The notes under the pieces are model-generated. The model did no database searches. It was not told the DNA's origin and saw only the letters and a program-made list of their open reading frames with translations. DNA of 64,000 nucleotides from Wyeomyia smithii (Eukaryota; Arthropoda; Insecta; Diptera; Culicidae), in contig NC_073696.1 of NCBI RefSeq assembly GCF_029784165.1, positions 153,194,372 through 153,258,371 of the forward strand, in the 5' to 3' direction. Made by a program: the position numbers and the translations under genes. Each line of letters starts with the position of its first letter. Position 1 is the first letter of the stretch. Shown piece by piece: positions 1 through 12,804 of the stretch.

Positions 1-700
1 CCATTCCTGAAGATATCATTTTTGGGAATTTCCTTATAGTGGAGTAGTAGTCGAATAAGTGACCTACACACGTATACAAGGTAAATTATTGAAAAAATCG
101 AATTTCCCAGGATCGGCCGGCCTAGCGGAAAATTGTGAGTATGAGCGAATGTTTGTCTACTAGTGGGTCACCATTCCTGAAAATATCATTTTTGGGAATT
201 TCCTTATAGTGGAGTAGTAGTCGAATAAGTGACCTACACACGTATACAAGGTTAATTATTAAAAAAATCGAATTTCCCAGGATCGGCCGGCCTAGCGGAA
301 AATTGTGAGTATGAGCGAATGTTTGTCTACTAGTGGGTCACCATTCCTGAAAATATCATTTTTGGGAATTTCCTTATAGTGGAGTAGTAGTCGAATAAGT
401 GACCTACACACGTATGCAAGGTAAATTATTGAAAAAATCGAATTTACCAGGATCGGCCGGCCTAGCGGAAAATTGTGAGTATGAGCGAATGTTTATCTAC
501 TAGTGGGTCACCATTCCTGAAAATATCATTTTTGGGAATTCCCTTATAGTGGAGTAGTAGTCGAATAAGTGACCTACACACGTATACAAGGTGAATTATT
601 GAAAAAATCGAATTTCCCAGGATCGGCCGGCCTGGCGGAAAATTGTGAGTATGAGCGAATGTTTGTCTACTAGTGGGTCACCATTCCTGAAAATATCATT
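1..700 (+). repeat. 170-bp satellite, forward-orientation block
   Basis: About four head-to-tail monomers. The phrase ccattcctga recurs at 1, 171, 341, 511 and 681, so the period is exactly 170 bp. Copies differ by only a few substitutions. Each contains the palindrome GGCCGGCC. The block starts before the window. It reads as the reverse complement of the array that follows, and the switch is at about 700. No coding function is apparent. Confidence 0.97.
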
Positions 701-3700
701 TTACTCCACTATAAAGAAATTCCCAAAAATGATATTTTCAAGAATGGTGACCCACCAGTAGACCAACATTCCCTAATACTCACAATTTTCCGCTAGGCCA
801 GCCGATCTTGGGAAATTCGATTTTTTCAATAATTTGCCTCATATACGTATGTAGGTCGCTTATTTGACTACTGCTCCACTATAAGAAAATTCCCCCAAAT
901 GATATTTTCAGGAATGGTGACCCACCAGTAGACCAACATTCCCTCATACTCACAATTTTCCACTAGGCCGGCCGATCTTGGGAAATTCGATTTTTTCAAT
1001 AATTTGCCTCATACACGTATGTAGGCCACTTATTCGACTACTACTCCACTATAAGGAAATTCCCAAAAATGATATCTTCAGAAATGGTGACCCACCAGTA
1101 GACCAACATTCGCTCATACTCACAATTTTCCGCTAGGCCGGCCGATCTTGGGAAATTCGATTTTTTCAATAATTTGCCTCATGTACGTATGTAGGCCACT
1201 TATTTGACTACTACTACACTATAAGGAAATTCCCAAAAATGATATTTTCAGGAATGGTGACCCACCAGTAGACCAACATTCGCTCATACTCCCAATTTTC
1301 CGCTAGGCCGGCCGATCTTGGGAAATTCGATTTTTTCAATAATTTGCCTCATATACGTATGTAGGTCACTTATTCGACTACTACTCCACTATAAGGAAAT
1401 TCCCAAAAATGATATCGTTAAGAATGGTGACCACCCAGTAGACTAACATTCCCTCATACGCATAATTTTCCGCTAGGCCGGCCGATCTTGGGAAATTCGG
1501 TTTTTTCAATAATTTGCCTCATACACGTATGTAGGCCACTTATTCAACTACTACTCCACTATAAGGAAATTCCCAAAAATGATATTTTCAGGAATGGTGA
1601 CCCACCAGTAGACCAACATTCGCTCATACTCACAATTTTCCGCTAGGCTGGCCGATCTTGGGAAATTCGTTTTTTTCAATAATTTGCCTCATACACGTAT
1701 GTAGGCCACTTATTCGACTACTACTCCACTATAAGGAAATTCCCAAAAATGATATTTTCAGGAATGGTGACCCACTAGTAGACAAACATTCGCTCATACT
1801 CACAATTTTCCGCTAGGCCGGCCGATCTTGGGAAATTCGATTTTTTCAATAATTTGCCTCCTACACGTATGTAGGCCACTTATTCGACTACTACTCCACT
1901 ATAAGGAAATTCTCAAAAATGATATTTTCAGGAATGGTGACCCACCAGTAGACCAACATTCGCTCATACTCACAATTTTCCGCTAGGCCGGCCGATCTTG
2001 GGAAATTCGATTTTTTCAATAATTTGCCTCATACACGTATGTAGGCCACTTATTCGACTACTACTCCACTATAAGGAAAATCCCAAAAATGATATCTTCA
2101 GGAATGGTGACCCACCAGTAGACCAACATTCGCTCATACTCACAATTTTCCGCTAGGCCGGCCGATCTTGGGAAATTCGATTTTTTCAATAATTTGCCTT
2201 GCATACGTGTGTAGGTCACTTATTCGACTACTACTCCACTATAAGGAAATTCCCAAAAATGATATTTTCAGGAATGGTGTCCCACTAGTAGACAAGCATT
2301 CGCTCATACTCACAATTTTTCAATTTTCAATAATTTACCTTGTATACGTGTGTAGGTCACTTTTTCGACTACTACTCCACTATAAGGAAATTCCCAAAAA
2401 TGATATTTTCAGGAATGGTGACCCACTAGTAGACAAACATTCGCTCATACTCACAATTTTCCGCTAGGCCGGCCGATCTTGGGAAATTCGATTTTTTCAA
2501 TAATTTGCCTCATACACGTATGTAGGCCACTTATTCGACTACTACTCCACTATAAGGAAATTCCCAAAAATAATATTTTCAGGAATGGTGACCCACCAGT
2601 AGACCAACATTCCCTCATACTCATAATTTTCCGCTAGGCCGGCCGATCTTGGGAAATTCGATTTTTTCAATAATTTGCCTCATATACGTATGTAGGACAC
2701 TTATTCGACTACTACTCCACTATAAGGAAATTCCCAAAAATGATATCTTCAGGAATGGTGACCCACCAGTAGACCAACATTCGCTCATACTCACAATTTT
2801 CCGCTAGGCCGGCCGATCTTGGGAAATTCGATTTTTTCAATAATTTGCCTCATATACGTATGTAGGTCACTTATTCGACTACTACTCCACTATAAGGAAA
2901 TTCCCAAAAATGATATCTTCAGGAATGGTGACCCACCAGTAGACCAACATTCGCTCATACTCACAATTTTCCGCTAGGCCGGCCGATCTTGGGAAATTCG
3001 ATTTTTTTCAATAATTTGCCTCATATACGTATGTAGGTCACTTATTCGACCACTACTCCACTATAAGGAAATTCCCAAAAATGATATTTTCAGGAATGGT
3101 GACCCACCAGTAGACCAACATTCCCTCATACTCACAATTTTCCGCTAGGCCGGCCGATCTTGGAAAATTCGATTTTTTCAATAATTTGCCTCATACACGT
3201 ATGTAGGCCACTTATTCGACTACTACTCCACTATAAGGAAATTCCCAAAAATAATATTTTCAGAAATGGTGACCCACCAGTAGACAAACATTCCCTCATA
3301 CTCATAATTTTCCGCTAGGCCGGCCGATCTTGGGAAATTCGATTTTTTCAATAATTTGCCTCATATACGTATGTAGGCCACTTATTCGACTACTACTCCA
3401 CTATAAGGAAATTCCCAAAAATGATTTTTTCAGGAATGGTGACCCAGCAGTAGACCAACATTCCCTCATACTCACAATTTTCCACTAGGCCGGCCGATCT
3501 TGGGAAATTCGATTTTTTCAATAATTTGCCTTGCATACACGTATGTAGGCCACTTATTCGACTACTACTCCACTATAAGGAAATTCCCAAAAATGATATC
3601 TTCAGGAATGGTGACCCACCAGTAGACCAACATTCGCTCATACTCACAATTTTCCGCTAGGCCGGCCGATCTTGGGAAATTCGATTTTTTCAATAATTTG

Positions 3701-6700
3701 CCTCATATACGTATGTAGGTCACTTATTCGACCACTACTCCACTATAAGGAAAATCCCAAAAATGATATCTTCAGGAATGGTGACCCACCAGTAGACCAA
3801 CATTCGCTCATACTCACAATTTTCCGCTAGGCCGGCCGATCTTGGGAAATTCGATTTTTTCAATAATTTGCCTTGCATACGTGTGTAGGTCACTTATTCG
3901 ACTACTACTCCACTATAAGGAAATTCCCAAAAATGATATTTTCAGGAATGGTGTCCCACTAGTAGACAAGCATTCGCTCATACTCACAATATTTCAATTT
4001 TCAATAATTTACCTTGTATACGTGTGTAGGTCACGTATTCGACTACTACTCCACTATAAGGAAATTCCCAAAAATGATATTTTCAGGAATGGTGACCCAC
4101 TAGTAGACAAACATTCGCTCATACTCACAATTTTCCGCTAGGCCGGCCGATCTTGGGAAATTCGATTTTTTCAATAATTTGCCTCATACACGCATGTAGG
4201 CCACTTATACGACTACTACTCCACTATAAGGAAATTTCCAAAAATGATATCTTCAGGAATGGTGACTCACCAATAGACCAACATTCGCTCATACTCACAA
4301 TTTTCCGCTAGGCCGGCCGATCTTGGGAAATTCGATTTTTTCAATAATTTGCCTCATATACGTGTGTAGGCCACTTATTCGACTACTACTCCACTATAAG
4401 GAAATTCCCAAAAATGATATTTTCAGGAATGGTGACCCAGCAGCAGACCAACATTCGCTCATACTCACAATTTTCCGGTAGGCCGGCCGATCTTGAGAAA
4501 TTCGATTTTTTCAATAATTTGCCTCATACACGTATGTAGGCCACTTATTCGACTACTACTCCACTATAAGGAAATTCCCAAAAATGATATCTTCAGGAAT
4601 GGTGACCCACCAGTAGACCAACATTCGCTCATACTCACAATTTTCCGCTAGGCCGGCCGATCTTGGGAAATTCGATTTTTTCAATAATTTGCCTCATATA
4701 CGTATGTAGGTCACTTATTCGACCACTACTCCACTATAAGGAAATTCCCAAAAATGATATTTTCAGGAATGGTGACCCACCAGTAGACCAACATTCCCGC
4801 ATACTCACAATTTTCCGCTAGGCCGGCCGATCTTGGGAAATTCGATTTTTTCAATAATTTGCCTCATATACGTATGTAGGTCACTTATTCGACCACTACT
4901 CCACTACAAGGAAATTCACATAAATGATATTTTCAGGAATGGTGACCCACCAGTAGACCAACATTCTCTCATACTCACAATTTTCCGCTAGGCCGGCCGA
5001 TCTTGGGAAATTCGATTTTTTCAATAATTTGCCTCATATACGTATGTAGGCCACTTATTCGACTACTACTCCACTATAAGGAAATTCCCAAAAATGATAT
5101 TTTCAGGAATGGTGACCCACCAGTAGACCAACATTCGCTCATACTCACAATTTTCCGCTAGGCCGGCCGATCTTGGGAAATTCGATTTTTTCAATAATTT
5201 GCCTCATACACGTATGTAGGCCACTTATTCGACTACTACTCCACTATAAGGAAAATCCCAAAAATGATATCTTCAGGAATGGTGACCCACCAGTAGACCA
5301 ACATTCGCTCATACTCACAATTTTCCGCTAGGCCGGCCGATCTTGGGAAATTCGATTTTTTCAATAATTTGCCTCATACACGTATGTAGGCCACTTATTC
5401 GACTACTACTCCACTATAAGGAAATTCCCAAAAATGATATTTTCAGGAATGGTGACCCACCAGTAGACCAACATTCCCTCATACTCACAATTTTCCGCTA
5501 GGCCGGCCGATCTTGGGAAATTCGATTTTTTCAATAATTTGCCTCATACACGTATGTAGGCCACTTATTCGACTACTACTCCACTATAAGGAAATTCCCA
5601 AAAATGATATTTTCAGGAATGGTGACCCACCAGTAGACCAACATTCGCTCATACTCACAATTTTCCGCTAGGCCGGCCGATCTTGGGAAATTCGATTTTT
5701 TCAATAATTTGCCTCATACACGTATGTAGGCCACTTATTCGACTACTACTCCACTATAAGGAAAATCCCAAAAATGATATCTTCAGGAATGGTGACCCAC
5801 CAGTAGACCAACATTCGCTCATACTCACAATTTTCCGCTAGGCCGGCCGATCTTGGGAAATTCGATTTTTTCAATAATTTGCCTTGCATACGTGTGTAGG
5901 TCACTTATTCGACTACTACTCCACTATAAGGAAATTCCCAAAAATGATATTTTCAGGAATGGTGTCCCACTAGTAGACAAGCATTCGCTCATACTCACAA
6001 TATTTCAATTTTCAATAATTTACCTTGTATACGTGTGTAGGTCACGTATTCGACTACTACTCCACTATAAGGAAATTCCCAAAAATGATATTTTCAGGAA
6101 TGGTGACCCACTAGTAGACAAACATTCGCTCATACTCACAATTTTCTGCTAGGCCGGCCGATCTTGGGAAATTCGATTTTTTCAATAATTTGCCTCATAC
6201 ACGCATGTAGGCCACTTATACGACTACTACTCCACTATAAGGAAATTTCCAAAAATGATATCTTCAGGAATGGTGACTCACCAATAGACCAACATTCGCT
6301 CATACTCACAATTTTCCGCTAGGCCGGCCGATCTTGGGAAATTCGATTTTTTCAATAATTTGCCTCATATACGTGTGTAGGCCACTTATTCGACTACTAC
6401 TCCACTATAAGGAAATTCCCAAAAATGATATTTTCAGGAATGGTGACCCAGCAGCAGACCAAAATTCCCTCATACTCACAATTTTCCGCTAGGCCGGCCG
6501 ATCTTGGGAAATTCGATTTTTTCAATAATTTGCCTCATACACGTATGTAGGCCACTTATTCGACTACTACTCCACTATAAGGAAATTCCCAAAAATGATA
6601 TCTTCAGGAATGGTGACCCACCAGTAGACCAACATTCCCTCATACTCACAATTTTTCCGCTAGGCCGGCCGATCTTGGGAAATTCGATTTTTTCAATAAT

Positions 6701-7543
6701 TTGCCTCATATACGTATGTAGGTCACTTTTTCGACCACTACTCCACTATAAGGAAATTCCCAAAAATGATATTTTCAGGAATGGTGACCCACCAGTAGAC
6801 CAACATTCCCTCATACTCACAATTTTTCGCTAGGCCGGCCGATCTTGGGAAATTCGATTTTTTCAATAATTTGCCTCATACACGTATGTAGGCCACTTAT
6901 TCGACTACTACTCCACTATAAGGAAATTCCCAAAAATGATATCTTCAGGAATGGTGACCCACCAGTAGACCAACATTCCCTCATACTCACAATTTTCCGC
7001 TAGGCCGGCCGTCCTTGGGAAATTCGATTTTTTCAATAATTTGCCTCATACACGTGTGTAGGTCACTTATTCGACCACTACTCCACTATAAGGAAATTCC
7101 CAAAAATGATATTTTCAGGAATGGTGACCCACCAGTAGATCAACATTCCCTCATACTCACAATTTTCCGCTAGGCCGGCCGATCTTGGGAAATTCGATTT
7201 TTTCAATAATTTGCCTCATACACGTATGTAGGTCACTTATTCGACTACTTCTCCACTATAAGGAAATTCCCAAAAATGATATTTTCAGGAATGGTGACCC
7301 ACCAGTAGACCAACATTCCCTCATACTCACAATTTTCCGCTAGGCCGGCCGATCTTGGGAAATTCGATTTTTTCAATAATTTGCCTCATAAACGTATGTA
7401 GGTCACTTATTCGACCACTACTCCACTATAAGGAAATTCCCAAAAATGATATTTTCAGGAATGGTGACCCACCAGTAGACCAACATTCGCTCATACTCAC
7501 AATTTTCCGCTAGGCCGGCCGATCTTGGGAAATTCGATTTTTT
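701..7543 (-). repeat. 170-bp satellite, reverse-orientation block
   Basis: About 40 tandem monomers of the same satellite in the opposite orientation. The phrase ggaatggtga recurs every 170 bp (911, 1081, 1251, 1421 and onward). Variation is layered: a 141-bp monomer lacking 29 bp including the GGCCGGCC palindrome occurs at 2271-2411, 3945-4085 and 5956-6096, and its neighbours repeat with it, which indicates a higher-order repeat. Open frames of about 100 codons in this block are by-products of the 170-bp period and encode nothing recognisable. The satellite family was not identified. A pericentromeric or heterochromatic location is plausible but not shown. Confidence 0.97.
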
Positions 7544-7606
7544 AAATAATTTGTCTACTCCACTTGTGACCTACACACGCAATGTTTGTGTCTACTAGAA
7601 ATTCCC
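7544..7606. repeat. Scrambled distal edge of the satellite array
   Basis: The last reverse monomer stops at about 7543. It is followed by short pieces of forward-orientation monomer (gtgacctacacacg, then aatgtttgtgtctactag) with roughly 100 bp missing between them. The sequence then becomes unrelated. Confidence 0.7.
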
Positions 7607-7749
7607 TAATTAAATTCTCCAGATGAAAGTGAAATTGGTTTTTTTAACAGTTTTCTGATGTATTAGAGATCGTTTTTAATTGAAAGAAATTTTATATTTA
7701 TTTTCATTACGTAACTTGAAAGCTGACTTGCATGCAAGTCCTTGCGCGA

Positions 7750-8137
7750 TTTGTCCTTGCGCATTTAACCGGGGTAATGAAAACCTTGAGACACTTAATC
7801 TACACCTCCATCAGTAGAATTCCCAATGTAATTTGCCTCGCCAATCAAAGCGTAACTTTGTCGTTTTCCATCAACTATCATTCTATTTATCACCTTCTGA
7901 ACTGATAACACTAAATCCACCTTCGGCAATCAAATGTGCAAGTAGTTTGGTAAGACCCTTACCTATGCTTGCTTCAATGCATGTATGCTCTTCAACCGAA
8001 CGGCGATCATATTCGCAAAATTTTTGCGAAAACGCACTATAATCTGGATTGTAGCCCTTTTCGGACAAACAGTAAATTATGATCGTGACCATCACTCGCT
8101 GATTTTTGATGACCAATCCGAGAATCCTATCTAACAC
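7750..8137 (-). pseudogene. NOM1-like (MIF4G/MA3 nucleolar protein) gene fossil
   Basis: The minus-strand frame 8137-7883 holds about 84 codons, with the stretches EKGYNPDYSAFSQKFCEYDR and LTKLLAHLIAEGG. These resemble the MA3 region of NOM1/Sgd1, a nucleolar MIF4G-domain protein of 40S ribosome biogenesis, whose family motif around YNP...KFCEYERR I recall. The segment usually found between these two stretches is missing and replaced by a short unrelated one. Below the stop, in another frame at about 7830-7770, GILLMEV-stop-IKCLKVF continues the same protein. An in-frame TGA lies just above the first codon, so this is a broken fragment. Family assignment is from memory of the motifs. Whether the copy was processed cannot be told. 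Confidence 0.5.
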
Positions 8138-11100
8138 TCATCCGTATCATTCTATCACCCGTATTCATTCGTTGTTCCCGGGCCAGATAATGCAACTGCT
8201 ACTAAAAAGCTTTTTTGTTACCCTTTTATGCAGATCCTTCTGTACCAATTCCTCTAAATCATCAAAATCAAGGGGCATGTGTTGTTAAGTTAAACGACCA
8301 GACGTCCCGCATTTTGCGTCCCGTTGCTCCACAAAATGTCCTGCTTAGAAAAACGTCCCGCGAAATGTCCCACATTTATCAAAAGTATCTCACACGCCTT
8401 TAAAATGTTCCACGGTTTACAAATATGAACCAACGAATGTAGCGTTTTTTCAGTGGGACATTGTGCCTTTCTGTGAGGTAACATTTTACTCACTAATGTA
8501 CCTCTTTACGTCTATAATAGCCAAATTGAACAAACGTAAGGGCGGTATAAAACCATTCAGTGAAAAAACGAACCTCTGAAATTATGTTTACCGTTAAATG
8601 CTTCTGCCTCAGTTTTCTCCAGTTGCATAAGCATTCAAAGTTCTTGCTTCAAACCTTTGGAACGAGCCTGATCCTAGAATTTTAGCCACTATCGAGTAAT
8701 TATGGATAACCGATGCAATATCTAATTAGAGTACATGCAGAGGAAGTATATCGGTACTGGAAACGAACAAGAATGGAAAGCTCAAAATCATCACTAACAT
8801 TCGTTTGCCAGTTATCTTGGCCGCTACGATATGCTAAGCTATTTTGCCGTAGCCGAGAATAAATCGAAAGTTTGATATTATAGAGAAAAACTATGTGAAC
8901 CACTACTCGAAGAGACAGAGGAAAAAACTTAATGAAATAAACTATTCGTTTAATGAAATAAACTATTCGTTAAAACATTTATTTGAGTCTTCGTAATCAC
9001 CGAAGCTGGCTGATTTATTGCAGCAGAACACTATTACTATTTCCACTGTTTCAGAAAGTGCTATAACGCAAGAAGCGGTTCTTTGAGTCCGCCACCGTAG
9101 TTACGGTTGGAATCGCTTCCAAAAGCGACCAGCGGAATCCATTGCGAAAACACTGATTGCCTCTTATGTTACAGTTCCCGTAATTAAATTGTTAGGTACT
9201 GCTGCTGCTGTTGAAGGTTGCCGTTGCAGCGGTTCCCACAGTGGAAATTGCACTCGCCAGAGATGTCCCATTACTTTGTTGGCTGAAATCACAACATCTA
9301 CATTTTACTAACTTGAGAGTTTTAGCACAGACGTCCAAGTAAGAACAAAATTGATCGAAAATTCCGTGTAAAATTTCAAAGAGAATCGCGTTATAAATCA
9401 CTAGTATACTAGCGCCGCCTGGTGACCTTATCGCTACAATACATATTTTTTTCGCTGGTGTATGAGGCAGGCGTCTCTGGTAGCGCTATCTGGTTACGAA
9501 TTGCTACTACAATCTTTACACAAGCTTGGAACTCAGCTTGGACGTCTGTCTGCGGTTTTAGTTAATCGTAAAATACTTACAATGTTTTCGAATTTCTTTA
9601 TCCTTGCGGCTGCATTTCTTGTCGCGAGTGGGATCGAGGTTTATTACACAGCTTTTTCAAGGTATTTGTTTTTTTACCTAGTTGAGATTATTTACATCTA
9701 AAACAGCTGTCAGAAAATCGATATAAATATAGTTCAATGAAACACATGCAGGTGCAAAAAAAAGGTTCGTCAACATAAGACAGTATATCATAAACAACGT
9801 CATGGTGAAAAAACAACGTGAATCGAACAACACGGTACGTGTTTCGAGTGTGAGATCTCGCCTAATTAGGCTTAGTTTATTATTGTCTTCATAAACACTA
9901 TAATGATATACTTGTAGCAAAGGCATTCTTCTCTCGCTATCTTCCCACCTTTATTTGCTTCATTGAATGAAATTCACCACTAATCTCAGAGGAAAAAGGG
10001 TAAAACGCGAAAAAGTGTGTTTGGCAGGATGGGGTAAAATGTGCATTTTTGGTTTTTTTTTCAATAGCCACATGATTGATCACAATTATCAAAATGTCGT
10101 TGGATTGGTAATATGATGGACAATTTTGTGATTCTTCAGTTATCATTATCATTTTATTGTTAAACAGTGAAAATTTCATAAAAATTCAGGGTCGAATTTT
10201 CACGAACAATGTACTAATCACATGCGAGCACGCCTGGCACAAACTTCATGAGTAGACACTAACTGCCTGCTGTGATATACTGTATAGCAATGGCAAAAAA
10301 AAATTGACAGAATCTCCCCGTCCCAATAGGTCAACTAATGTTTGCTTCTATGAGCTACTATTTTGATGTCTTGAAGGTGAAGCTTTTTCGGAAAGTTCAC
10401 AACAACCTCCTCCATCAGACAGTTTAACGGTCTGCTGTTTAGAATGCTGTTAAAACTGATGTCTTGAAGGAAAACATGCTGGCACAGGCAATATTACTGC
10501 ACCGAGTAATGTATGAATAGAGCGCTGGTCACTATTTGATGCTCACCGAAAAAATACATAATTTTGTGAAGTAGATATCTCAGCGGGTAGCAAGTAATAG
10601 CAAACCATATTTTTTTCTAAAAATTGTCCATCAAAAAATCTTCATTTCCTGAAATTTTGATAGAGGTGGTTTTGTGTTTTTGTGATATTTCAGTTTGAAT
10701 ATAACCATAGGTTTCATGTAAAAATACAATTGCTATGTGTTTATTGCATGAAATACACGGTCCAGTACTTTGACACTCTATCAAACCTATGTGCAGTCTT
10801 CAGCAAAGTTTCTCAGTGTTATAAGAACTTCAACTTGACGCTCAGTTTAGTTCGCGATTTGGCCGCAGAGATGGCGCTTCGACACCAAACTTTTTATTCT
10901 TACACGCTAGAGCTCTGCAGTTTTCGACAAAGTTTTGATTAGAAAATGATATGTAACTTCGTAGGAGAAACAAAATTTCTGTCTGTTAATTTTTTTTTTG
11001 GAAATTTACGAGTTTTTGAAGAATTTGTTCGAGTTTCACGTTTTTTGTAATAGTTTTGTGATTCGCAACATTAAAATCACCAAAGAATATGCAATTTTCT

Positions 11101-11466
11101 GAATCGGCATACGTTTTCGGTTCAAGTGTCAATTTTAAGTTCTCTGTGAATATACATTTTCTACTAAAACTGTAATTCGTTATCGATGTTTTTTCCATTA
11201 GCTTGTAACTGCAGGAAAAAAGAATTATGTGACATCTTTGCCGCTTTGTGATCGGTGAGTGAGCTATCTTTCGCAAGATAAATAGATATACAAGGAAGTT
11301 TAATTTCTACGAAATCGTACTTAATTTATTATTTTATCGAAGGTTGCCTTTTCGCGTATTAGAGAAAGTTGACTGTATCAGAATAAAAGGTAATCATCAA
11401 TGTTACAGAGATTATTTTTTCTTCTAAAATAGAGTGCTGCAAATAAATAATCAAAATACAGATCCC
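8138..11466. other. Gene-poor stretch, no supported gene
   Basis: AT-rich sequence with no long open frame. A perfect 20-bp direct duplication with 21-bp spacing begins at 8930 and 8951. An open frame at 9462-9701 encodes a hydrophobic segment and is followed by a donor-like AAG/GTATTT at about 9651, but I recognise no family and do not annotate it as a gene. A TATAAAA lies at about 8547 with nothing recognisable downstream. Confidence 0.6.
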
Positions 11467-11515
11467 GTTCGATTTTGGCAACACGCCAGAATTTTTCCTG
11501 GTGCCAAAATCGAAC
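11467..11515. repeat. Perfect 14-bp inverted repeat (hairpin)
   Basis: GTTCGATTTTGGCA at 11467-11480 pairs exactly with TGCCAAAATCGAAC at 11502-11515 across a 21-bp loop. A smaller hairpin (AAGACGAC/GTCGTCTT, 7-nt loop) lies at 11571-11593. Both may be remnants of a foldback transposon. No target duplication was found. Confidence 0.7.
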
Positions 11516-11593
11516 CATGCCATAAATAAACGGTTCTATTTTCATGACTTTTTTACTTTTTAAGTGGCCAAAGACGACCTTAACAGTCGTCTT

Positions 11594-12614
11594 AGTTTTA
11601 GTTCCTAGATACTTGATATTACCACCCGGGTAATTAGAAACTTAGTACTGTTTTGATCATGATCATGATATTGGAACATATTCCAATGATATCTCCGAAA
11701 CCGTTTTATCGATTCCGGCTATCCGCTTCGGCAATAAAAAGAACCAACATACCTTTCTTCTGGAGGATGTTGAGCTAAAATTGGTTAAAATAAATCAAGA
11801 AAACTACCAAATGTGATTAAACGTAACCGCTCGTTTTTGGCAAAACAAGCTCAAATCAAACAGAGTTTCAAAAGGAATGAAATGTATAAGAAATTTTCTC
11901 ATGGTCCGTAGAATAAATACAACTGACACTCTGAATAAACAATTTGAAAAAAAAAATATTAGCTACTGTTTGTTATATCAAAAACAAAAAAATCTGAGAT
12001 CTGAGAAAGAGCTCTTCAAGGTGGCGACTTTCCCCAACAAAATTCAGTAGTGAAAAGGTCGAACACAGAATATAAAAAACTACTTCTTTTCTGCGAAACA
12101 CGTAATGTGGAGAATGTTAAAAATAACAGAGTCTTTATTATTTATATTATTAACAAAATTTTAGCAGATATTGACCCAGTTTCTGTAACATGACAGACGA
12201 ACACAGTTTGTTAAAAATATTTGATATATATTTTCTTTAAAGTATGTCACTTGCAAATGCAATTAAATGTGCTGCTTGTGAATAAAATCATTTCAAAAAT
12301 CGAGAAGTACAAACCGGGTAGCTCTGTTCCGGTCCGGTTCGAAATAAAATCGATACTCGAAGTTTCCGGTCCTATCTGACTTTTGACCGGACTCTACCCG
12401 GTGCGATGTCGAACACTATTCACAAGAAGTTTCAATAGACGCGACGCTGATTATTTTTTGACTTCTTTAAAAATCAGACATATGTTACGGAACAGTAAAT
12501 TCATCCACCTGGCCTAGATTTTATTTGACGAAGATCTTGCTGCGAAGCCGCTGTCGACTTTGGCTGAAACCAACAACCAGCTTTCCCCTAACCGGCAGAA
12601 TCATGACAGTTAGG
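11594..12614. other. Gene-poor stretch with a small inverted repeat
   Basis: No supported gene. An imperfect inverted pair built on accgggta...ccggt lies at 12313-12345 and 12384-12402. ATTGGAA/TTCCAAT forms a short palindrome at about 11670. Nothing else was recognised. Confidence 0.5.
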
Positions 12615-12804
12615 TTATCGTGCAAAAAAAAACTGGTTTTCATGTTGACATTTCCTCAGAAACTGTTGAACAAATGAAACGGCAGACATGAAGGAGGATG
12701 ATTTTCCCGGTGTAAAGCCTAATTTCCCGGTTTTCCCGTATTTTTTCCCCGGTGATTTGAAATTCCGGACTTTTCCCGCTTTTCCTGGTAGAGTGGCCAC
12801 CCTG
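12615..12804 (-). mobile_element. End of a DNA transposon with CAGGGTGGCCAC terminus
   Basis: On the minus strand this stretch begins CAGGGTGGCCACTC and continues with several copies of CGGGAAA/CCGGGAAA. Termini starting CAGGG with short G/A-rich subterminal repeats are typical of hAT-type elements. The matching opposite end and a target duplication were not found, so the length is a guess. It cuts into the transposase fossil next to it. Confidence 0.4.

Noticed and set aside
2168..6833. Open frames of 99-109 codons at 2168, 3842, 5853 and 6504
   Set aside because: They lie wholly inside the 170-bp satellite and repeat with it. They result from its period and lack of stops, not from a gene.
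1..7543. Regular repeats as a CRISPR array
   Set aside because: Whole 170-bp monomers are repeated without unique spacers, and the DNA is eukaryotic.
9462..9701. 79-codon frame with a hydrophobic segment and a donor-like site
   Set aside because: No recognisable family, no acceptor or second exon that I could support.
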